Below, in pieces: positions 55,497 to 64,000 of a stretch of DNA of 64,000 nucleotides. How positions within the stretch are numbered: the stretch's first letter is position 1; each line of letters starts with the position of its first letter. The translations under genes and the position numbers were made by a program. Under the pieces are notes generated by a model, which saw nothing but the letters and a program-made list of their open reading frames with translations, was not told the DNA's origin and made no database searches. The stretch comes from Hoplostethus atlanticus (Eukaryota > Chordata > Actinopteri > Trachichthyiformes > Trachichthyidae). Location of the stretch: assembly GCA_034670405.1 (NCBI GenBank), contig JAXDDX010000062.1, positions 1,426,001 to 1,490,000 of the forward strand. The letters run 5' to 3'.

Positions 55497-57780
55497 AACA
55501 GTGTGCATCAATTTAAACTGCAGGGGGCACTGTAGTCTCACATAAGAAGTGTGGTTAAATCAGACTAGCACACACACACACACACAAAAGCAGTGAGCCA
55601 ACAGTGTGTAACATGGCGTGGGCAGCAAGCATCCTTGTGTCAAAATTCTCAAAGTGAGAACACCAGATCAAAGTTGGTGGATTCAGACTTTCATATGTTT
55701 CTCTCTCTGTAGAAATGAGGAGCAACCTTTAAAAAAATCTATCCCCAAACAAACTCCAAACAACCTAAATGCCGCAATCTAGATGAGAAATAACTCGCAG
55801 AATGTGATAAAAAGAATTTGTGTACATGTCTTAATTGGCCACAACAGCCATTATATTCGAGGAAATAATATGGAGCTGTTTTGCTGGTGAAAAAAAAAAA
55901 AGGAAGTCATCATAACCTAAATCTGTTAGAAAAATCAGTGTGAGGCGGGAGTGAGGCAGCTGACAATTTAGAAAAGGAAAAACTAAATGTGAAAAAGAAA
56001 CTTAATTGTGTTTCTCCATCAGATGGACTGACAGCCGGCATCCTGCCGCAGGAAATTGCTGGCGCTGGAAACAAATGCATGCAACGCGCACACGTGCACG
56101 CACACACACACAAGAATCAAGGTGTCACCTGAAGCCAAGTGGGAAAGCTCAGTGGCATAATGTCAGTGTAGCCCAGTCTCAGGGTGGCGTTAGATTACCC
56201 CCTCACCCCCCACCTGAGAGTGCTGGTTCTTGGGGGTTGACTGATATTGTCCTTTTATTAAAAATGTAATCTGTTCCAGTCAGTGTCGTTGTGATGATTG
56301 TGATTCAGTTTGATTGATTACATATTTATTGTAGAGTTGATCAATACTACACTGGTTGTCTATGGGAAGCCCTTCAATCGATCAGTTTCCACACACGTAC
56401 GTATGGATATGATTGTATTATTATTATTATAATTAGCATTATTACCTGGGTTTTAATGGAAGCTTTTAGTGTCTCGTGGTCTAAATGCTGTTTCAGAGGC
56501 TTTTCTACCCTGACAAGAATACAATTCTGGGGGGAAACACTGGTACTTGTACACTTTTGGCATGGAAATGGTCACATTTAAATATATTGAATATTGGCAA
56601 AAAAATCTCACTACTCACCTTCAAAAACCCATATTGGTTGAAACCTACTTTTAAGTAGTCAAGGCTTAGCTCTCACTGATGTTCTCACCAGTTACACTTC
56701 ATCCCTCTGCGTTAGCTAATAGCAGAATAGCTAATAGCTTACTGCATTAGCTAGTAAAGAAATCCACCAGTGTCCTGCAGAAACCTCCTATCTCCAACTT
56801 CAACCTTTCAGAAAACTGGCTGATTCGATTCAACGCATTACATAATAGTTTTGCTTGGTCCCAGGGTTATGAAATATTTTGTTCATGTGAGAGACAATGT
56901 CATCTGTCAGTTACTATAAAAAGACAACACTGGGGAAAGACGCAAGCCACAATATGCAATGTTTCACCTTGAGACAGGAAGTGTATTGTTTGTCCCGCCC
57001 TCCTCCTCCTCAGTCGGTCTAGTTTTCCGCCCTAACACGTGTCTTTTTCTTCCTGCTTTCCTCCGTTGTAGTTGTTGCTGCTGTGTCTCCCCTGTTCTTG
57101 TGGCCATCACCTTGATGGCCGCAACCCAGCTCACCTCTGAATACAGCCACGTCAAATAGTACACACCCCATCATTGAAAAGACAATTGCAGGCAGGGCAT
57201 TTAGCTATGAACAAACAGGTTTACAGAGTGACACAGGCTGATAGTGTATAATATATCCTATTTATTTATCTATTGTTAATTTAAGAAAAGTTGCATATTG
57301 CAGCTTTAAAAGCACATGAAGTGATCTAGCAGGAATTAATGTCTCTAGTTTCTGTACAAGCCTCTGGAGCAGCCAAAGTCTACAGAAAACTTCAGCCATG
57401 GTGTCAAATGAGTTCAAACATATGAGCACTTCTAAGTCGTTGCTTTTATGACATCATCATCTCTGCTTCCTGTTCCTGAGAGGAAGCTGTATTCTTTATT
57501 CTGTCTGCGGCCACAGTGGGTATACCAGAAGAAGAAGATGGAATTTTCAAAAACTATGGACATAACTGAGACGCTGGTAGCTTAGTGCTGACCTTTCTGC
57601 ATGAGCTCACAAATTCCTATCTTCTTATCTATAGTACAGCCACTCTGTTTCTAGGAGCAGTCAATACCCATTTCTTTTCCCCTTGCCAGTCCCACCCAAA
57701 AAACTGCTGTTAAAAGCAAAAGCCAAAACCACCACCACCATGAATCCATTTGGTAATGAATGGAAATAAGAATAACAGAA
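54790..57780. other. intergenic with simple repeats and a family B copy
   Basis: No gene recognised. (GA)n at about 55455-55494, CA runs at 55292-55311 and 55571-55586, and a family B copy at 56236-56600. Confidence 0.45.
56236..56600 (-). repeat. dispersed repeat family B, longest copy
   Basis: Contains, on +, gatattgtccttttattaaa, cagtcagtgtcgttg, cagtttgattgattacatat, ctgacaagaatacaattctg and ggcatggaaatggtcacatt. Pieces of this recur at five other places in the window. Confidence 0.6.
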
Positions 57781-59165
57781 GTGCTACTTGCCCGTCTTTT
57801 GCCAAGACGAGGCTACAGCACGCTTCATTTTGCTGGGGGGACCCGCTGAGACCCGCTCAAGGACACCAATCATGAGATGTGTGCAAGTAAAAACTATTAA
57901 AATACATGTTTGCAATATATACTATATACGAACGGGAACAGCTGCCGCGGAGCCCGGAAAGAGTTGTGTTTCTACTGAGTGGGATGTTTGACTTGTGGGA
58001 TAATACAGAGCAAGAGAGAGGAGACAGTCGGGGAAACACAAAAGATAGAGAGAAACGACAGGGCCTGATTGAAAAGCGTCACTGACAGTGGATGAATGGA
58101 TGACTGCTGTCATGTATCTGTGGGAATGACAGCTATCTTCCCCGTCACTGTGTGTGTGTGTGTGTATAGAGAGTGTGTTCTTCGCTGTTTGAGGAGTGAC
58201 AGGGACTGAGGAGACAGGAGAGGAAGGACAAACACACTGTATATAGACAGTAGGTCTCGACTCAGGGTCAAAAAGCCTCCAATGAAACCCAGGATAAAGA
58301 AATTTAGAAGAAGGAGCCTGATGTTTCAATCGATGGCGGGTACTTCCTGGGTGTACGTTCCCCAGCAGGAAGGGAATGAAGACATACTTGCGTCTCAGGA
58401 GCAGTTGATTGTCTCCGAAGCTTCCCCTCTGTTCAGTCTGCCCAAAACCCTCGATCGACAAGCCTTTCGCCTCCGGGGTTTTGAAATCTTTGGTCCGGAA
58501 AGAAAGAAAGAAAGAAAGAAAAGAAAGAAAGAAACATCTAATTTCATTGTAGGTGCAGGTCAGGGAGGAACCTCTTCATATGGGAGGTGGTGGACGACAC
58601 GGCCGATATCCAATACTTAATGAAAGGCCAATATTGCCCGGTGTATCAGTACAGATAGACAAAAGGCCAGATAGGGAGATAGAAAAATGATGATTAATGA
58701 AGACAATGAACTCGGTTGATCTTTCCTCGTAGTGTGTGTGTGTGACCGTTCAATGGGCTGCGAGAGACATATTGGGGAATGTTTTTTTAATGAGGCTCTG
58801 GAGGTTCGAGGAGGTCATTTTGAGGGAAAGAGCCTGACTAAACTTTATTAAAATAAACTGCTGCAGAGGAATTGATGTGGAATCGCGAGCACATGCCAGC
58901 ACACAAGGATGTAACTCCTTTCCAAACCGGGGAGATATAAAGTGTGTGAGTGAGTGTGTCATACCTCATTAGTGGCTGGAGCGCTAATTGGTGAGCTCTT
59001 TCTCTCTCTCCAGGCCCACCCACCACTCTTCTTATCTCAAACACACCCCGAATGATAGACTGACACTACGGAAATGAATGTCACTCTGAAATAACTGAGA
59101 AATGTACAATATATGGTTTCAATATCGTATATCGTGATATGATGCAGTTTGATTGATTACATATT
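57781..59165. other. intergenic, no gene recognised
   Basis: Includes (GAAA)n at 58501-58531 and a family B fragment at 58585-58645. Open frames here show no family pattern. Confidence 0.4.
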
Positions 59166-59170
59166 TATTG

Positions 59171-59650
59171 TACTAGTACTAGTAGTAGTAGTAAAAGTAG
59201 TAGCAGTAGTAGTAATTGTAGTAGTAGTAACAGGAGTGCTTGTAGTAGCAGTAGTAGAAGCAGTAGGAGTAGCAGTAGTAGTAGTAATAGTAGTAGTAGT
59301 AGTAATAGTAATGTAGTAGTAGTAGTAGTAGTAATAGTAGCAGTAGTAGTAGTAATAGTAGTAGTAGTAGTAATAGTAATGGTAGTAGTAGTAGTAGTAG
59401 TAATAGTAGTAGTAGTAGCAGTAGCAGTAGTAGTAGTAGTAATAGTAATATTAATAGTAATGGTAGTAGTAGTAATAGTAGTAGTAGTAGTAATAGTAAT
59501 GTAGTAGTAGTAGTAGCAGTAGCAGTAGTAGTAGTAGTAATAGTAATATTAATAGTAATGGTAGTAGTAGTAATAGTAATGGTAGTAGTAGTAGTAATAG
59601 TAGTAGAAAATAGGAGTAGCAGTAGTAGTAGCAGTAGCTAGTAGTTAGTA
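59171..59650. repeat. (TAG)n trinucleotide array with TAA/CAG variants
   Basis: About 470 bp of tag/agt units with interspersed aatagtaat and agcagtagc variants, and an internal duplication (gtaatagtaatattaatagt at about 59441 and 59540). It begins right after cagtttgattgattacatat (about 59144), a word shared with the family B copy at 56307. Confidence 0.95.
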
Positions 59651-59739
59651 GTTTCCACATATCCAGTACTGTAATGTATTACAATAGGCAGAAGTGAACC
59701 AGAGGCGGGCAGGAGTGACGTCCTCTTCGGCTCCCTATG

Positions 59740-61000
59740 AGGCTTGTAACTCTGGTATCCGCCGTCCTCCCTCCGTTCAGAAAAGGTTATTCCATCTGGC
59801 AAACGAGCAAGCAGTCATTTAACCGTGAAAGAAAACTAATAACCCAGATAATCCTGCTAAAAAAAACCAACAACAGATTTTGTTTATCTCTCCTTGACGG
59901 AGTGTTTGAGAGTGATGTCCTGCTCTCCCCGGTGCATTCTTTGTTCTATTGTTTGCCGATGTGTTTATCAGATTGCATTGTGGGACGGGTGACGGGACGA
60001 CAGAGATAAATGGGATGTTTTGATGGCTGTTTGTGGCGCTAATGTATTTTAGTCACTCAAACGGTCTCTGCGGAAATAGAGTTAATGAGCACTCTGGTGT
60101 ATATGGGGCGGATTAAAGTTATTATGCTGTGTTCAGATGAATAATGCGTGTTTGTTTGGCGCTGCAATGCTCTTAAAACATATTCTCCTCACTCCCAGGA
60201 CAGTAGCGAGTGTCAGCCCACTTCCCTCGGCTCTCCTTTGTTGAGGTTGAATGACGCACATACACACACACACATGCGCAGGCACACAGGCACACACCCA
60301 CACACCCACACACCCACACACACAAGTGAAATAACAACTGTAAAAAGCCTGAACAAAGTTTGGAGCACCAATTATCATCCCCGCCATCTGGAGGACTTGG
60401 GACATCAAACGCATCACGGTCGCTGAGAATAGCCACGAAAAATAACAGGTGATTTGCGGTGCCCGTGTCTTATTTCTTGGTGTCAGGAACCCCTGTTAGA
60501 AGTTTTGAACTGGTGTGGTCCATTATCCTCTGGCCAAAGCGTCATTACACTCTTGAGATCTGAGAGCTCTGCGATTTCACAAATTTCTCCCTGTCAGATG
60601 AGAAGAAAATCTTCTCTCAGATCAGAGCGGAGAATCGCCTCTGCGCTGAGTTTTGATGTTGGGCTATTCCCTTAATCCGGCCCCTTATTGTATTTCACCT
60701 ACACTGCCTCTTTGGTTTGCTTTAATGAGCTGTTATTTATTATTCACCTCTCATAATCCAACTGGCCTGAAGATGCAGCAATTCATCAATTCAGCAATTT
60801 TTTTCTTTTTTAATACAACTTTGTCTGAAGCACTGCAGCTGTGGAAATGCTGAAACGAGTTGATTGATTTGTATGACGGCTGTGATGGGAGCAGAGTCAC
60901 AATGAAGAAGTTGGCGTATTATTGCACTGCGAATTGTTGCCCTATAATTAGGTTTGGCTTTACAGGGCCACAATGAATAGGTTGGTTTTGGGTCCCCGGC
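59740..61000. other. repeat-poor block, candidate conserved non-coding
   Basis: Two stretches (59740-60180 and 60460-60900) are free of repeats and coding patterns and of mixed composition, with homeodomain-type TAAT words. They are split by a CA/CCCACA microsatellite (60258-60324). Selection can only be judged by alignment. Confidence 0.25.
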
Positions 61001-61141
61001 CACGTAGGTACCAAGTTACCCAGAGTAAGAGTGTGTCTTACTATTACTGTCACTGTTGAGGAAGTTCCTGAACATGGATTTGAAATATATCAAACGACAT
61101 ACATGAATAAAACGCATTTCGAGAAAATCACTTGTTGACTA

Positions 61142-61450
61142 TCAGCGGGCGGTCGGCTTTAAAGACGGCCGGGTTAGAGAGACTTCTCCTTCACCTGGAG
61201 GACCCCAGCATCCAACCAGCTGAGGTCCTTCACCTGAACGAATCGCGAGTGTCATGGTGATAATACCATTATCGCCATAGTAATGTCCGACAACAAACTT
61301 GTCGCGTCTGTTTACGTAAACGCCATCGACGTGATGATGTATCAGGGTCTTGAAGGGCTGTCCCATTTCATAGGGGAAAATTTCAACCACTACCCCTTGC
61401 AACTCTGTTCCGAGAGGCAAGTCAAAAAGCGAGGGACACTCGAAAACGAG
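61142..61450 (-). CDS. orphan frame, unknown protein fragment
   Basis: On minus, from a possible acceptor (taccccctcgttttcgag, ending about 61441) the frame reads CPSLFDLPLGTELQGVVVEI, FPYEMGQPFKTLIHHHVDGV, YVNRRDKFVVGHYYGDNGII and SGEGPQLVGCWGPPGEGE, to a stop at 61142. Composition is globular and protein-like, with no low complexity. I do not recognise the family. It could be a terminal exon, a processed pseudogene or a transposon gene fragment. Confidence 0.35.
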   Translation of the reverse strand, partial: LVFECPSLFDLPLGTELQGVVVEIFPYEMGQPFKTLIHHHVDGVYVNRRDKFVVGHYYGDNGIITMTLAIRSGEGPQLVGCWGPPGEGEVSLTRPSLKPTAR

Positions 61451-61529
61451 GGGTAGGGGTAAAAATAAGAAATGGGATTGGGCCTTAGTGTACAGTATGT
61501 TGAGTAACTGATGATTAGTGATTAGCATC

Positions 61530-62990
61530 CAAAGTATGAAGGTAGAAGTTGATATGGTTTATTACTCTGCGGCCCCTAGATTCATAACTGAAAGCAAAAT
61601 CTCACTCTTCATCATTAGTGAAGTGCATTAAGAGTCAACCTCGCTAAAACCAGCTAGCTTAGCTGCCTGGCTAACTTCGCTAAGTTACGTTCAAAGCATT
61701 TTAGGAAGAGAGCTCTTCTACCATTAAAAGTGATTGATTTTTGGTGGAATTTTATATCTATTTTACCAATCCCTTAAACAAGCGTGGCAGGTTTAGACGC
61801 AACATTAAAATTAACCATGCAGCCTCAGAGCTGCCAGACAAAGCTATCTACCGATTTTGGTGCCAATCCTAGTTAAGGTGACCAATGGGCCAAACTCCCA
61901 AAAAGTGCAGACCATGACATTGAGGCTTACACTCACTTCATGATCTATATAAAAAGTTTATGGTACTTTTTATAGTAGTGGTCCTCGGCTTACAAAATGA
62001 TCACACCTTCAGAGTGTATCGTCTATATTTTACTGGTATCGTATGATGAACCTCATCGGTGTGTAGGGAATGAACTCTTTCTCGTCGTCTCCCATCGTTC
62101 CTGTTCTTCTATATGATGTCTCGTGGAACAGAAATGTCCTAAAAATAATCTTGAAAATGGATGCTGCGGGTAAAAACTGGTTCAGCTCTCCAACAGCTTT
62201 CGTGTCAGAGAACTATGGAGGGTGAGCAGAGAGCTACAGGTTACCCTTGGCTTTGAATTAATGAACCCCTAGGATATCAAGTAAAGAATAGAGAGCCTAC
62301 ACACACACACACACACACACACACAGGCATGCTGGCATCCTTCTGCTAATTGGAGCAGTAGTAAGTGGGAGTGAGCAGTCCATTCACTGTTCAAACCTGA
62401 TGACTAGTTTGCTTTGATGTTCCAGCTCTCAGAATCAGATTATTGCTTTTTTCCCCCCAGGAACCACCAGTGTATGAAAATCACTATTTCAATTTCAGTA
62501 ATAGCATTGCAGCTGCCAATCAAAAACAATAAGCCCTTACTTTTGTTATCATCCCCTCTAAATGTCAGATACAATATTTGTTTTCCTCTCGAATTAGATG
62601 AGAAATGGTAGAAAAGTTGACTTTCTCCGGGTGTATTCCCGCTGCTTTGATTTCATCCAGTAGAAGGATGACAAGAACATTGGACATCAAAGCTGTTTGG
62701 TTTCCTGATGGTTCACAGGAGAGGAAACTGACTGATTCTGATTTTAGAAGGGAAGAGAGGAAACACCACTACTGTAATGAAACAAGAAAAAAAAAGTAAT
62801 ATATTTTTGAAATTGAGTAACAACAATTTGTTGTACATTACATTTTTGGAGAAACGAGCCCATTATTGTATGTGTGCAATGTAAAAATACTTTAATTCCA
62901 TGGTGCTTGTGTGTGCCTGTAAAAGTGTGTGTGTAGATGTAGAAGTAGTCAATGAATTTTCTACGCTGGTAGTGCTGGGTGTTAGTCTCT
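61530..62990. other. intergenic, nothing recognised
   Basis: A (CA)n run at about 62299-62325; no gene found. Confidence 0.4.
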
Positions 62991-63001
62991 GTCCCGGCCT
63001 A

Positions 63002-63004
<3 letters not shown>

Positions 63005-63047
<43 letters not shown>
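63005..63047. repeat. (GT)21 microsatellite
   Basis: Pure dinucleotide run. Confidence 0.95.
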
Positions 63048-63048
<1 letters not shown>

Positions 63049-63504
63049 ACCTGCAGGGTTGATCCAGGAAACCCCCCAGAGAGAGCAGCCTCTTGGCCAT
63101 CCATCAGCCCCCACGCGGCAGCTCTCCTGTGGGGAGAAAACAGAGCAGCAGCCTCCCCACCAGCCCGGAGAGCCACCGGGGCCCGGAGGACACAGGCGGC
63201 AAGGGGAGAAACCACTTTCGCACCTCCTTTATTTCCCCGTGTTCTTTATGCATGACAAAACCAAAACCAAACTGGCAGAAATGAACTACACTGAGCAGTG
63301 AAGCAATCTGTAAGAAAAAAAACGACTCTCGCGGGAGAAAATATTGACCTAAAAAACACAACCAGTGTGGATTTTTCCAGCATAACTGCATATTGGGTAC
63401 GGCCTCCCATTTGTCTCGACTCCGCAACAATGAGCCATCATTTATACATCTGTATTATTCACAAACCCATTCCCCTGTTGAAATCGATTTTCGTTTTATT
63501 TACT

Positions 63505-63521
63505 GGGGGGGGGGGGGGGGG
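63505..63521. repeat. G17 homopolymer
   Basis: Run of 17 G; a likely spot for length error. Confidence 0.9.
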
Positions 63522-63639
63522 TAAAAACAGAGAGGAAAAAGAAGCAGTTTCCCGCAGTATATTATCACTGTAAATCTGGGGAATGCACTGTATTTGCAAT
63601 TCAAAAGATGGATTTATGTCGATAAACGGCGGTTTATTC

Positions 63640-63835
63640 TGTCCACGGGGAATCACCGCCGTCGATCACTTTTGCAGACAGCCATTTTGGAGGTGGAAAG
63701 GAAACATCGATACGGGGCAGAGAAGTAATACGGCGCTGATGAGTCAGCAGTGCCAGCCCTGCCTCATTCTGGAAATATACAGTTGCGGCGATGCAACGGG
63801 GAAAGGCTGGAGAACGGAAAATCAGAGAGACGGAA
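63640..63835. promoter_or_regulatory. candidate regulatory block (YY1-, AP-1/MARE-like sites)
   Basis: GC-richer stretch holding agccattttgga (YY1-like, about 63681) and gctgatgagtcagcag (AP-1/Maf-like, about 63735). No coding frame. Confidence 0.3.
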
Positions 63836-63847
63836 CGATCGAACGAG

Positions 63848-63849
<2 letters not shown>

Positions 63850-63909
<60 letters not shown>
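63850..63909. repeat. (AG)30 microsatellite
   Basis: Pure AG run near the right edge. Confidence 0.95.
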
Positions 63910-63910
<1 letters not shown>

Positions 63911-64000
63911 GGCGTAAATTGAAAATGTCAGGAATTTGTTGTCTGCCACTGCCTCCTCTGACCTTTTTCCTGAAGGACAACTGTAAGAAACGACCACGGC

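Noticed and set aside
57922..58461. 179-codon minus frame
   Set aside because: Unpatterned and crosses a GT microsatellite; no homology recognised.
59451..59660. Leu/Tyr-rich minus frame
   Set aside because: Translation of the TAG array.
62863..63301. Frames on both strands around the GT repeat at 63.0 kb
   Set aside because: Driven by the microsatellite and GC-rich flank; no domain pattern and no splice evidence.

Overview
The window looks like teleost fish nuclear DNA. Three vertebrate genes can be read through classical GT-AG introns. Dispersed repeats are of fish type: L2/CR1-like LINEs ending in a 'cgctttggataaaagcg' 3' tail, hAT and PIF/Harbinger DNA transposons, Ty3/gypsy remnants and long microsatellites. 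No operons, rRNA or tRNA genes were seen. The gene order MGARP-ELF2-NOCT (ELF2 and MGARP on one strand, NOCT convergent with ELF2) matches my recollection of the human 4q31 neighbourhood, so I read this as the fish orthologue of that block.

Left third (1-30 kb), genic. At about 1.5-8.4 kb on + lie the Glu/Ala-rich 3' exons of a probable MGARP (mitochondria-localized glutamic-acid-rich protein), including a 1.5-kb exon dominated by a 36-bp coding minisatellite. At 11.2-19.75 kb on + lies a full ETS transcription factor, ELF2 (one non-coding and eight coding exons), starting at a CRE-bearing GC-rich promoter. Its exon 8 carries an apparent one-base frameshift in a C8 run. At 20.6-29.8 kb on - lies nocturnin (NOCT) in three exons. 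The 7-kb first intron holds a complete hAT element with a perfect 8-bp target duplication. The NOCT start sits 77 bp from a divergent short open frame on +.

Right two thirds (30-64 kb), gene-poor. No vertebrate gene could be recognised here. The region holds a 57-bp-arm hairpin (32.2-32.5 kb), a degraded LINE (42-43.2 kb), a PIF/Harbinger element with a Myb/SANT remnant (44.7-46.3 kb), a gypsy RT/RNase H fragment (46.9-47.5 kb), two more LINE ends (48.2-48.8 and 49.1-49.4 kb), a deleted gypsy element (52.6-54.8 kb), a 470-bp TAG-repeat tract (59.2-59.6 kb), and several GC-rich or repeat-free blocks that may be regulatory. Two unassigned open frames (43.5 and 61.1 kb, both on -) deserve a search.

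No clearly new biological system was found. The most checkable oddities are the ELF2 exon 8 frameshift, the alternative MGARP 3' exons with the coding minisatellite, the 57-bp inverted repeat, and the orphan frame at 61.1-61.5 kb.
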